Source: Bradyrhizobium lablabi
GTDB taxonomy: Bacteria; Pseudomonadota; Alphaproteobacteria; Rhizobiales; Xanthobacteraceae
Direction: 5' to 3'
NCBI RefSeq assembly: GCF_018129385.1
Contig: NZ_JAFCLN010000002.1
Location: 496,001 to 560,000 of the forward strand
Length of the DNA stretch: 64,000 bases
Part shown: piece by piece, positions 39,901-47,850 of the stretch
Layout: every line of letters begins with the position of its first letter
Position numbering within the stretch: position 1 is the stretch's first letter
Notes under the pieces: generated by a model
What the model saw: only the letters and a program-made list of their open reading frames with translations
The model's database searches: none
Told to the model about the DNA's origin: nothing
Position numbers and translations under genes: made by a program

Positions 39901-42099
39901 CCCGTAACCGGTGGCATTGAAAGTGTCGACAAAATTGGTGCCCTGAACGCCCTCGATGTTGCGCAGCGTATCGGTGCCGATCGAGGCATTGCCCGACGCG
40001 ACACCAGCCGCCAGGTTCACCGTGACGGGGCCCGTCACCGTGCTCAGGCTTTGATAGATCGCGATGTCGAACCCACCGCGACCGTCGATCAGGTCGTCGC
40101 CGCCAAGGCCGATGAACTGGTTGTTGAAGCTGGAGCCCAGCAGCGTGTCGCCGAACATCGAGCCCTGCACCGCATTGACGCCGGTGAAGGTATCAACGCC
40201 CTCGGTAGCACCGGACGATGCGCCGGCGACCGTGAGTGCCGTGCCGGCGGTGACCTGCAGATCGACCGTGACGGCAGCCGCCGCGATCTGAAAGTTAAGG
40301 CGGGTGTTGCCGTTGCCGATGATGGTGTCGTTGCCCCCGGCTCCGGCAAAGTCGACGAAGTTGCCCTGGGTGGAGGAGATGTTCAGCGCCCCGGCAAGGC
40401 CATAACCGGTTGCATCGAGCACGTCAGCAAAGTTTGTGCCGCGCACAGCTTCGACGTCACGAAGCGTGTCGGTGCCGACCGTGGAGTCGCCCGTCACCGT
40501 GCCCGCAGCGAGATTGACCGTAATGCCCGAGGTGGTCGTCGTGTCGTTGTTGTAGTTGGCGATGTCGTAGCCGCCACGGCCGTCGATGAAGTCGTTGCCA
40601 CCGCGCCCTTCAAACGCTTCAAACGTGAAGGGGCCGTTATTCCTGCCATAAATTGTGTCGCCGTAAGCCGACCCCCACACGCCCTGCAACGCGTTGGTGA
40701 AGGTGTCGACACCGACATTGGCGGCATCGCCGGCCGCCGTACCCTGGCCAGTGCCGGCGGCGAGATCCACCGTCACCGCGGCGGAAGCGTTGAGGTATTC
40801 GACACGGGTCATCGACTGGCCCAGGGCGTTGATCGCACCCGTGATGGTGTCGTTGCCGCCGGCCCCCTCGAAGCCGCTTTGGCCGGCCCCGACGCCGGGC
40901 TGGCCGGTCAATCCGGTAAATCCCGCGGCGGTCAAAGTGTCAGCGAAGGCACTGCCGTACGCCGCTTCGATGCCGACGAGCGTGTCGGTGCCTACCCCGG
41001 CCCCGCCGGCCGTGCCGGCCGCCAGGTTCACCGTGACCGACCCGGTCGCATCGGCGTAAACAGCGCGATCGAAGCCGTTGCCGCCGTCCAGTGTGTCGTT
41101 GCCGGCAAGGCCTTGCAGGCGGTCGTTACCGTCCAGTCCATAGATGTTGTCGACCTGGCTGGTGCCGGACAATGAATCATTGCCGGACGTGCCTGTCACG
41201 GTGTTGATGTTGCTGCCAGGCAGGACGATGCGCCAATTCGCCGGGATCACGCCAAGCGAAGTGGCCTGGCTGATGGTACCGTCGTTCATCTGCCACATCT
41301 GCACGACGCCGGCATCGTTGCGCCAAAGCAAGTCGGCCATACCGTCGCCGTTGAAGTCTCCCGAGCCTGCGAGAGTCCAGTTCAACGGAATTATGCCGAG
41401 CGAGCGGGTGCTGGCGATCGTGCCGTCGCTGTTCATGTTCCAGATCTGAGTGACGCCGGTATCGTTGCGCCAGAGCAGATCCGTCTTGCCGTCGCCGTTG
41501 AAGTCGTCCACGGCCCCAACTTTCCAGTTCGCCGGGATCACGCCGAGCGAGGGAGTGTTGAGGATGGTGCCGTCGTTCATGTTCCAGATCTGTGTGACGC
41601 CGGCATCGTTGCGCCACAACAGGTCGGCCTTGCCGTCACCGTTGAAATCTCCGGTGCCTGCGAGATTCCAGTTCGCCGGGATCACGCCGAGCGAGCGGGT
41701 GCTGACGATCGTGCCGTCGTCCATGTTCCATATCTGCGTGACGCCGGCATCGTTGCGCCAGAGCAGATCCGTCTTGCCGTCGCCGTTGAAGTCGTCCGTG
41801 CCCAGGAGCTTCCAGTTCGCCGGAATCACGCCGAGCGCGCGCGTGCTGGCGATGGTGCCGTCGTTCATGTTCCAGATCTGCGTGACGCCGGCATCGTTGC
41901 GCCAGATAAAATCCGTCTTGTTGTCACCGTTGAAATCGCCGGTTCCGAGGATATTCCAGTTGTTGGGCACCGCGCCCAGAGAGTTGGCGTGAAGAATCGT
42001 GCTACCGCTCATGTCCCAGAGCTGCACGACGCCGGCATCGTTGCGCCACACGATGTCATCCATGCCGTCGCCGTTGAAGTCGTTGTGCTTTCTGGTCAT
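36910..42099 (-). CDS. Giant FG-GAP/VCBS plus RTX-like calcium-binding repeat protein
   Basis: The 1729-residue protein starts at ATG 42099 (GGAGG six bases upstream). It has no signal peptide and begins directly with six FG-GAP-like repeats of about 48 residues (residues about 7-300), each with a DFNGDGxxDxxW calcium loop and RNDAGVxQxWxM. The remaining 1400 residues consist of irregular repeats with GNDTITGNGSTR, GTDTFTGGV, GSNFADTYNASAF and VTVNLAAGTA, ending with classical GGxGxD nonapeptides (GNAGNDTIKGGGGADVLTGG) and a type I secretion-like C-terminus (hydrophobic/aromatic YQFLA end). It is probably exported by a type I system, perhaps using the nearby TolC, and acts at the cell surface as an adhesin or matrix protein. 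The secretion route is inference; no HlyB/HlyD genes are in the window. Confidence 0.85.
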   Translation of the reverse strand: MTRKHNDFNGDGMDDIVWRNDAGVVQLWDMSGSTILHANSLGAVPNNWNILGTGDFNGDNKTDFIWRNDAGVTQIWNMNDGTIASTRALGVIPANWKLLGTDDFNGDGKTDLLWRNDAGVTQIWNMDDGTIVSTRSLGVIPANWNLAGTGDFNGDGKADLLWRNDAGVTQIWNMNDGTILNTPSLGVIPANWKVGAVDDFNGDGKTDLLWRNDTGVTQIWNMNSDGTIASTRSLGIIPLNWTLAGSGDFNGDGMADLLWRNDAGVVQMWQMNDGTISQATSLGVIPANWRIVLPGSNINTVTGTSGNDSLSGTSQVDNIYGLDGNDRLQGLAGNDTLDGGNGFDRAVYADATGSVTVNLAAGTAGGAGVGTDTLVGIEAAYGSAFADTLTAAGFTGLTGQPGVGAGQSGFEGAGGNDTITGAINALGQSMTRVEYLNASAAVTVDLAAGTGQGTAAGDAANVGVDTFTNALQGVWGSAYGDTIYGRNNGPFTFEAFEGRGGNDFIDGRGGYDIANYNNDTTTTSGITVNLAAGTVTGDSTVGTDTLRDVEAVRGTNFADVLDATGYGLAGALNISSTQGNFVDFAGAGGNDTIIGNGNTRLNFQIAAAAVTVDLQVTAGTALTVAGASSGATEGVDTFTGVNAVQGSMFGDTLLGSSFNNQFIGLGGDDLIDGRGGFDIAIYQSLSTVTGPVTVNLAAGVASGNASIGTDTLRNIEGVQGTNFVDTFNATGYGLAGAANVSTSNGNFNQFEGLAGNDSITGNGATRAVYGNATSAVTITIGAGGTGSGSGDASVGTDTFTGGVNGGWGSNFADTYNASAYTGGNTFQGNGGNDTITGNGSTRVEFFNTSGAVTITIGAGGAGSATGDSSVGTDTFTGGVNAAIAGNFADTYNASAFNNGFNWFQGNGGNDTITGNGSTQIRYDTATAAVTVNLSTGTATGDGSVGTDTITGGVNNVLGSNFGDNITGSANVDFLFGGAGNDRLQGLGGNDQLDGGLGFDRAVYGDATGGVTVNLAAGTASGAGVGSDTLIGIEAISGSNFADTLDATGFTGDTGTPGTQVGFNEFEGRGGNDTITGGTNSQGAMLTRISYANATAAVTVDLAAHSATGDSSVGTDTLVGSGFSGVVGSGFADQLLGSSNVQGTVEIFEGRAGNDTINGRGGFDRADYALDPAAVGGISVNLAAGTVTGDAATVGTDTLISVEAVRGSINADTYDATGFSGSSTNAGSNGTFNEFNGAAGNDTVIGNGNTRLAFVNATGAVFVDLQTGGTPGTGTAIGDASTGTDTFSGVNAVQATMFNDTMFGSNNTAVTETFTGLAGNDTIDGRGGFDIASYNNIYYSTGPLTIDMAAGTATGDASIGTDTLRNIEGIQGTNFADSYVATGYGSGGALNVGSNGNFNQFEGAGGNDTITGNGNTRAMYQNATGAVAVTIGAGGAGSATGDASTGTDTFTGGVNSAWGSNFADSYNASAFDSNQFNALEGRGGNDTITGNGSTQAHYSTATGGVTITLGAGGAGSASGDASVGTDTFTGGVIGALGGNFADSYNASAFVGFNSFQGGGGADTITGNGSTQVQYGGATGAVDANLSTGIVAGGDASVGTDTITGGVNSVMGSNFNDLITGRTAADILNGNAGNDTIKGGGGADVLTGGLGNDNFVFVSGSTVGATITDFTGNDASAGDTLEFHGFGTAAGGATLTFISGTQWQVHSGLDGHNEIINITGNVHASDYQFLA

Positions 42100-42544
42100 G
42101 TGTTCCTCCAGCAATTTGCAGATGAGAGTAAGGAGCCTGGCGCGGCGTTTTGCTCAAAGCAGCGCGCAATCACGTGGGCATCTGCATCGATGCCGCTGAC
42201 GGAGAGTCTGTTTACTGGCGGCGACATGCGGCCCCTCCAGGCAACGGAGATCGCCGCAAGGCGCAGAGCGTGATACGGGAGGCGCTTTTCGGAGAGGCTA
42301 GCCGCGAAGAAGGGGCGCTTCGGCAATCGAAATTCGCCCCCGCAAATGAAAGCTGATTGTCTGTTGGCCAATTCGTTTGAAAGCAAAAATAATCGAACAA
42401 CGGCATTTTCAACTTCACAGGCGCCACACGAGGCAATTGCATCACGCCAGTCGCAAAAATATTCAAAACTGCGTATCCCACCCCGACGCACTTTTCATAC
42501 CCCAAACGGGGTATGTGGGCCCATTTGTTGAGCGGTCAGAGCTT
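42100..42544. promoter_or_regulatory. Intergenic region upstream of the giant gene with a perfect palindrome
   Basis: This 445-bp stretch contains no gene I can support. It holds a perfect 8-bp inverted repeat CATACCCC-AAAC-GGGGTATG at 42496-42515, 30 bp beyond the end of the LuxR-type gene and about 400 bp before the giant gene. There is no T-run, so it is more like an operator than a terminator. The LuxR-type regulator encoded next door is a natural candidate ligand. Confidence 0.4.
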
Positions 42545-43636
42545 TCAGACGTCGGGCAGCAGATTGGAGATCAAAGCGACAAGGTCGGCCTGACGCCTGG
42601 TTCCGGTCTTGGCAAAAATGGATCGCAAATGCTTGCGGGCGGTCTCCGGCGAAATGTGCAATTGAACGGACGCTTCACTAACATCGTTACCTGATTGCAA
42701 TGCTACGGCGAGGCGAGCTTCAGCAGGCGTCAGGTCGAGCATTGCTCTCAAAGTACCGATATCCGGCGTCAGCCTTGCATCTGGATCAACCAGAACCGCA
42801 ATCGCGTGATAGGTGGAGAGCGGCGTATCGGCCAGTTGAAAGCTCCTCATCAGATACGCAGCGACTGCGCTCTTGCCGGGGCGTGGAAGCGCTATCGGGG
42901 GTACGCCGGCTTGGTCTGCCGACCACAACAGCCGCTTCAGGCCATTTTCGAAGCGATCCGTAGCCTGGCGGTCCGAACAGAAGAGGCGCTTCTTGGAGAT
43001 GTTGACGTGCTCATCGAAGAGTCGATCGGCGGCAGCGTTTGCCAGAATGACCTCTCCACCACGATTAAGCAGCAGTGCGGCCTTTCCCGATATTTCGAAG
43101 GTGGAAAGCGCCGCTTGGCCTCGGGCGAATGCAAGCGCGCTGGCTATTTGCGCGGTACTGGCCAGTTGACGCGATAGCTCTTCAAAATTGCGAAGTTCGG
43201 CAGCCGAGAACTCGTCCTGTTGCGTGGTGCGATGGAAGGTGAGCGACCACACCTGATCGTCCACGCCAACCCGCACTGCCACCCAACCTTTGAGGTTCGT
43301 TCGGCCGAGAAAGTCCTGATAGTAGGGATGCCGGCGGATTTCCTGCTCCGGCATTATGTCCTTGTCGGTGAGGACGGCCTTTCTGAAGATTCGATTTGTG
43401 CCGCGTATTATCCGTTCATCCCGGTGCACCCATCCGTCCCGAACATATACCTCAAATGCCTTTCCCATCGATTTGGTTGCCGGAACGAACGGTAGCGCGC
43501 CCCGGACAGGAAAGATGATAGCCCCAAAAGAACTTGTGGCTTTGACGATTGCCTCAATCGCATGATCCCACCGATCGGGATCCAGCGCAGCAGCATTCAA
43601 GGTCGAAGCGATTGCGTTGATATCGAACTCAGCCAA
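42545..43636 (-). CDS. LuxR-family transcriptional regulator
   Basis: The 363-residue protein starts at TTG 43636 (AEFDINAIASTLNAAALDPD follows, a typical N-terminus of this subfamily). Residues 1-290 form an uncharacterised sensor region with no autoinducer-domain hallmarks that I can see; a PAS-like part may lie near LLLNRGGEVILANAAADRLF. The C-terminal GerE/LuxR HTH is clear: LDLTPAEARLAVALQSGNDV, LHISPETARKHLRSIFAKTG, TRRQADLVALI. It is upstream of the giant repeat-protein gene on the same strand and may control it. Confidence 0.88.
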   Translation of the reverse strand: MAEFDINAIASTLNAAALDPDRWDHAIEAIVKATSSFGAIIFPVRGALPFVPATKSMGKAFEVYVRDGWVHRDERIIRGTNRIFRKAVLTDKDIMPEQEIRRHPYYQDFLGRTNLKGWVAVRVGVDDQVWSLTFHRTTQQDEFSAAELRNFEELSRQLASTAQIASALAFARGQAALSTFEISGKAALLLNRGGEVILANAAADRLFDEHVNISKKRLFCSDRQATDRFENGLKRLLWSADQAGVPPIALPRPGKSAVAAYLMRSFQLADTPLSTYHAIAVLVDPDARLTPDIGTLRAMLDLTPAEARLAVALQSGNDVSEASVQLHISPETARKHLRSIFAKTGTRRQADLVALISNLLPDV

Positions 43637-43761
43637 TTTTTGTCCGTAAATGAAATGCTTGGTGGTATGGTACAGGAATGCTGGGCATTGGTGGATAAGT
43701 CAATGATATCCATCGCTTAGGGTAAAATGCTGTTGAGATGCCGAGAAACGATGGGCTCAAT

Positions 43762-43804
43762 GACTGTTGGTCGACCGATCGCTGGCTCGAATCCAACTCC
43801 GGGA
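43762..43804 (+). pseudogene. Degenerate 3' half of a tRNA-Asn gene
   Basis: The 43 bases from GACTGTTGGTCGA to CAACTCCGGGA match 36 of 43 positions of the anticodon-to-acceptor part of the intact tRNA-Asn at 36320-36394 (anticodon GTT, T-loop CTCGAAT, acceptor end CTCCGGGA). The 5' half is not recognisable and no CCA follows. It is in the opposite orientation to the intact gene. Such 3' fragments are typical scars of integration at tRNA genes. Confidence 0.7.
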
Positions 43805-43913
43805 ATTTGATTACTCCAGGTTTCAGGCATTGAGCGCCCGAGGCAGAGGCGGCCCAATCGAAGCGGCATCACAGCCGCGGCTAAAGGCTGATGGTGCGAA
43901 CCAGATGCTGCGC

Positions 43914-44174
43914 TTATCGCTGCGCCTGCTCGAAGGCCGCCGAACATGCCGGGCTCAGGCTTCCCCGCTGCCGGCGCAGACATGCCGTGATGGCGCGGAC
44001 ATTGGGAATTTCGCCGGCGCACAGACGATAGACATCCGGCGTGCAGGCGCGGCGCTGCTCGGCCGTACCCTGGTACTGCGCAGACGCCGGCGCGGCTGCG
44101 AACAGCGAGAGAAACAAGCCGATCGCGCAACGCGTGCGGGCCCTGCTCGATATTCGTGAAAATCCGGCCATCAT
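43914..44174 (-). CDS. Small secreted cysteine-containing protein
   Basis: The 86-residue protein has a signal peptide (CAIGLFLSLFAAAPASA) and a mature part with four cysteines in the pattern CTPDVYRLC...ITACL...LSPACSAAF, matching a family of small rhizobial secreted proteins with paired disulfides. AGGGAGA lies seven bases before the ATG. Function unknown. It stands alone next to the tRNA-Asn fragment. Confidence 0.75.
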   Translation of the reverse strand: MMAGFSRISSRARTRCAIGLFLSLFAAAPASAQYQGTAEQRRACTPDVYRLCAGEIPNVRAITACLRRQRGSLSPACSAAFEQAQR

Positions 44175-44346
44175 GATTGCGTCTCCCTGATCGTGCCGGC
44201 GCTTCTCAGCGCCTCCGCTGACCAGAGCGCATACGTCAAATTATTTTCGCGAAATGTGATTTTTCTCACACTTGGTCTCCCGCTGGCCGGACTACGGTCC
44301 CAAAGGGGCGATCAACCATTCAGTTACTGTCGTTACCGCGATCGGC

Positions 44347-44370
44347 GGATCGTTAAAATTCGAACGATCC
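44347..44370. promoter_or_regulatory. Perfect 8-bp inverted repeat upstream of small ORF
   Basis: GGATCGTT-N8-AACGATCC lies 60 bp before the start of the 59-residue ORF at 44430, in a place suited to an operator. No regulator can be assigned. Confidence 0.35.
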
Positions 44371-44429
44371 GTTAAATTCGCCCACAAGACAGTTTTGCGA
44401 CCGTGCACTGCCCAAGGCGGGAGTGCGCG

Positions 44430-44609
44430 ATGAGTGAAGTTGAGTTCGACCTGTTGCTGGACGCCGTGAATACGGCCATTGCGCTGCCCGAGGAGGATTT
44501 CGTGGCCCAACCATTGCCTGTTCGTCAGCCGCCACGCGCCGCCAACGACAATCAGCGCAAGGCCTGGCCGCTGCTGCCGTTTCCCGAAGGCTGGTACGCG
44601 GCCTGCTGA
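44430..44609 (+). CDS. Small hypothetical protein (59 residues)
   Basis: It starts at ATG 44430 with AAGGCGGGAG upstream. The sequence MSEVEFDLLLDAVNTAIALP is followed by a Pro/Gln-rich part and AANDNQRKAWPLLPFPEGWY. An ANDN-containing C-terminal motif recurs in small bradyrhizobial proteins as far as I recall. No function can be given. It is convergent with the nSTAND gene, and its stop lies in a 7-bp stem-loop (TGCTGAA/TTCAGCA, 44605-44623) that may terminate both. Confidence 0.55.
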   Translation: MSEVEFDLLLDAVNTAIALPEEDFVAQPLPVRQPPRAANDNQRKAWPLLPFPEGWYAAC

Positions 44610-44634
44610 AGCAAGTTCAGCAAACGGTTGAAGA

Positions 44635-47600
44635 TCATTTTCCGGCGCGAAGCGCCTCGATTCTGGCCGACAGCGCAGCCCTCTTCTCCTTCACGGCCGA
44701 ATCGTCTGGCTCCCTCTCCGCGGCAGCCTCGATGGCCGCCGATGCTTTTTGATAGCAGGTCAGGGCGTCGGGCCCGTCCGCGCCGGCGAGCGCGGGATTG
44801 CGGCCGGTCCCATCGCCGTCCCTGTGCGCGAGGAATTCGCAGGCTTGCGCGATCATGTCGGCGACCTTGATCTGCCACGCCGCGGCAGGCTGCGTCGCGG
44901 GCGCCTTTGTCGCAACCGCCAGTGCCGACTGGTAGGCATCGAGCGCCTCGCCATATTTGTTCTGCCGCGCCAGCACATCGCCAAGCTTGATCCTGACCGA
45001 GAACAGGTTTGCAAACCGCGCGGAACCGGCTTCTTCCCGATCGAGGAGCTTTTCAAAAATTTCAGCGGCGCGCTGGTATCGCAGCGAGGCATCGGCGATG
45101 CGGCGGACCGTTTCGTCGACAACCGGCTCCGGATTGATCAGCGCCTCATTGGCCCGGGCGATCAGGATATCGCCTCGTTTCGTGTTGGTGATGGCATGCG
45201 TGCGCTGCCAGGCGATGTTGTCGGGCTCCTTCTTGAGCAGGCCCTCCTCGATCGAACCGGCGGCGGCATAGTTCTGCAACGCGCCTCTGAAATCCTTCTG
45301 GGCCAGCAGAGTATCGCCAAGCAATTTGTAATCCATCGCCAGTCCGGTTCGCCACGGCACGATACCCGGATCCCTCTCGTAGAGCGTCTTGCGCATGTCG
45401 ACCGCAGCCCGGTATTCGGCCTGCGCCGCTGCGGGGTCGGCCTTCAACAGCCCGCCAATGCGCCGATGAGTCAGCGCCGCGTTCGACAGCAGGGTCGAAT
45501 TGTCGGGCTTTTCCCGCAGCAGCGCGGTCTGGATCGCCAACGCCTCGCGATATGTCGCTAACGCCTTCTGTCCGTCTTCCGGCTCGCCGCGGTCGCTCAG
45601 CAATTGCGCTATTCGGCTCTTCTGTGTCGCGACGTCGATCGGATATTTCGCAGCGCCGGCCTCGGCGATCCTCAAGCCCCTGTTATAGCGATCCAGCGCC
45701 GTGTTCCAGTCATGCTTCACCGTGTCGAGATCGGCGAGCTTGTTGAGGATGAACGCGATGTCGCGCTGACGTTGCAGGTCGCCCGACTTGAGCGAGGCCC
45801 GCTTCTCCGCATAGTCGAGCGCGATGGCGAAATGCGTTGCGGCTTCCGCATTTTGCTTGCGGGCCGCTTTCTGGTCGCCAATACGAAAGCGCGCCGCGAA
45901 GATGTGCCGCATAACATCCTGGTTATCGGGATATTGCCGGTTCAGCCGTCCCGCGATCGCGAGCGCGCGTTCGGCGTACGTCAAGGCGTCGTCATGATAT
46001 CCCAGCGCCTCACGCACATCGGAGAAATTGAGCAGAAGCACGATCTCGATCGCGGAGATATCCGGCGACTGATTTTCGTTCCTCGCCAGATCCTCCAGCG
46101 TTCCCCTGGCGTCTTCAAGAAGCTGCTCGGCGTTTTTTGCCGACAGCGTGCCGTTGTTGACGAAGTCACCCAGCCGTCCGACCGATTCACTGGTCGCATT
46201 GAGTGCGGTCTTGCGGCTTTCGTCGGCCTCCCTTTGCGCGGTGCTGGCGCGCTGCCAGAGCGAGCCCATCAGGACGGCCAGTCCGATGGCAAACAGGAAT
46301 GTCGCCGCAAAACTCCATCGCTTGACCCGCTGCTTCCATTGCGAGGTCTCAAGCAGCCGCACCACGTGGTCGAAACCGCCGCCATATCGCTCGGCCCAGG
46401 CCGCGGTTCGCGGCCGCGCCTTCCACCAGGCCAGGCGCTCGTCGACCAGATGCGACGGCAGCGTGGCGCCGCTGTCGGCTATCGCAAGCAGACCGCGATA
46501 GCGTTCGCCCGCCTGCTGTTCGGCCCGCAGCCATCCGAGCTCTACCCCGTGGCCGCTCACCTTCTCCCAGCGCCGCAACAGGGCCTCGTGCCCGACATCG
46601 ATGCGCGTATCCGGCTCCAGCCATTTGACGTCGAACCGCGGCGGCACCACGAAGGAGCAGTCATCGGCACGGAACCGGTCGAGCACCCGCCGGACATCGC
46701 CCTCGTCAATACCGGTTTCCGCGACAAGCTGCGCGAACCGCAATGCGCGGCGGATGGCGCGGCCTTCCTTGTCGAGTTCGGACAGCGCGCTGAACACCTG
46801 CGTCACCGCAAGTCCAAGCCGCGGGCCGAGGTCTTTCAGGATTTCGTCGGCATGGCGCGACAAGGCGTCGGAGAACCCGCCGATGTTGCGGTAATGAATC
46901 AGCGACAGGTGCCGTCCGGCGCCGCCGCTGCTTCCCGGTGTGCCCGATGGCGCGGAAGAGCTCGGCGTCATCTTGCCCAACGACTCTCCCGCCTCCTCCC
47001 ACAGCCGCGACAGGCAATGTTGCAACACCGGCAATTGATCGAGTTCGGTGCCGCAATCGTTCAGCAGCCGCTCGACCAGTTCCGGCTCGATCGTCGCGCC
47101 GGCTTTCTCGATGGGGCGCCGAATGACCTCGTCGAGCTGGTCGCGGGTCAATGACGGCACCAGGAATTGAGCCGCACAGACCGCCTCGGGAAGCCCGTGA
47201 AAGCGCGCGCAATCGCCGATGAAGTCGGAGCGCATGGTCAGCACGATACTGATCTGCCGGAGCGGCGACCTACTCGCTTCGAGCAGGAGCTGGACGAATT
47301 GCGCCGCCTCGTCGCGGGCGCGCGCGTCTTCCGCAGTCAGATTGGTCCGCGCCGCGCCCGCAGCGGCGTAGCGAAACAACTCCTCGAACTGGTCGACGAC
47401 AATGACCAGCGTCTTGCCGGTCGCGCCGCTGGTTTCGGAAAGCGCCTCCGATATGCCAAAGCTCGATCGCTGCAACTGCATCGCGATCCGTTCGCGACGG
47501 CCGGATGCGACGGCCGGATCGTCAGCGGTCGACAGGCTCGCGAGCAGATTGGCCAGCCGCTGAAGTGGCGCATCGCCCGGCCGCATTTCGCGCCACAGCC

Positions 47601-47850
47601 AGTTGCGTCCGCCGGAATCCTTTGTCTCGAGGTCGAGCAGCGGCAACAGTCCGGCGCGGACCAGCGACGATTTCCCGCTGCCGGAGCTTCCCACCACCGC
47701 GATGAAGCGCGACCGGTCGATCAGACGGTAGAGCGCAAATATCTGATCCTCGCGCCCGAAAAAATACTCATGGTCCTGATAGGCGAACGGGCGGAGGCCG
47801 GGAAAGGGAGACGCGGCCGACGTCGCCAGGAATTGCACCGGGGCGTTCAC
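44635..47850 (-). CDS. nSTAND-type NTPase with membrane segment and TPR repeats
   Basis: The 1071-residue protein starts at GTG 47850, overlapping the TIR-gene stop as GTGA. It opens with the nSTAND1 hallmark SPFPGLRPFAYQDHEYFFGRE, Walker A GSSGSGKSS (residues 54-62) and Walker B VIVVDQFEELF (Asp153 to Glu157), then a winged-helix-like region (DEGDVRRVLDRFRADDC, WLEPDTRIDVGHEALLRRW). A single membrane segment follows (FAATFLFAIGLAVLMGSLW, about residues 512-532). The rest, about 540 residues, is TPR-like (LTYAERALAIAGRLN, ALDAYQSALAVATKA). STAND ATPases are switch proteins that oligomerise on sensing a ligand. Coupling to a TIR gene suggests a sensor-effector pair. Role in defence is inference. 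Confidence 0.85.
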   Translation of the reverse strand: MNAPVQFLATSAASPFPGLRPFAYQDHEYFFGREDQIFALYRLIDRSRFIAVVGSSGSGKSSLVRAGLLPLLDLETKDSGGRNWLWREMRPGDAPLQRLANLLASLSTADDPAVASGRRERIAMQLQRSSFGISEALSETSGATGKTLVIVVDQFEELFRYAAAGAARTNLTAEDARARDEAAQFVQLLLEASRSPLRQISIVLTMRSDFIGDCARFHGLPEAVCAAQFLVPSLTRDQLDEVIRRPIEKAGATIEPELVERLLNDCGTELDQLPVLQHCLSRLWEEAGESLGKMTPSSSAPSGTPGSSGGAGRHLSLIHYRNIGGFSDALSRHADEILKDLGPRLGLAVTQVFSALSELDKEGRAIRRALRFAQLVAETGIDEGDVRRVLDRFRADDCSFVVPPRFDVKWLEPDTRIDVGHEALLRRWEKVSGHGVELGWLRAEQQAGERYRGLLAIADSGATLPSHLVDERLAWWKARPRTAAWAERYGGGFDHVVRLLETSQWKQRVKRWSFAATFLFAIGLAVLMGSLWQRASTAQREADESRKTALNATSESVGRLGDFVNNGTLSAKNAEQLLEDARGTLEDLARNENQSPDISAIEIVLLLNFSDVREALGYHDDALTYAERALAIAGRLNRQYPDNQDVMRHIFAARFRIGDQKAARKQNAEAATHFAIALDYAEKRASLKSGDLQRQRDIAFILNKLADLDTVKHDWNTALDRYNRGLRIAEAGAAKYPIDVATQKSRIAQLLSDRGEPEDGQKALATYREALAIQTALLREKPDNSTLLSNAALTHRRIGGLLKADPAAAQAEYRAAVDMRKTLYERDPGIVPWRTGLAMDYKLLGDTLLAQKDFRGALQNYAAAGSIEEGLLKKEPDNIAWQRTHAITNTKRGDILIARANEALINPEPVVDETVRRIADASLRYQRAAEIFEKLLDREEAGSARFANLFSVRIKLGDVLARQNKYGEALDAYQSALAVATKAPATQPAAAWQIKVADMIAQACEFLAHRDGDGTGRNPALAGADGPDALTCYQKASAAIEAAAEREPDDSAVKEKRAALSARIEALRAGK

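Noticed and set aside
37612..41175. Long plus-strand open frames opposite the giant repeat gene
   Set aside because: They mirror the repeats of the minus-strand gene and show no own family features.
37000..42000. Regularly spaced DNA repeats considered as a CRISPR array
   Set aside because: The periodicity follows codons of FG-GAP and RTX-like protein repeats, the units vary in length, and there are no identical direct repeats with unique spacers.
42496..42515. Rho-independent terminator of the LuxR gene
   Set aside because: No T-run follows the stem on the minus strand.
43762..43804. Functional tRNA gene
   Set aside because: Only the 3' half is recognisable and the D-arm and 5' acceptor strand cannot be formed.
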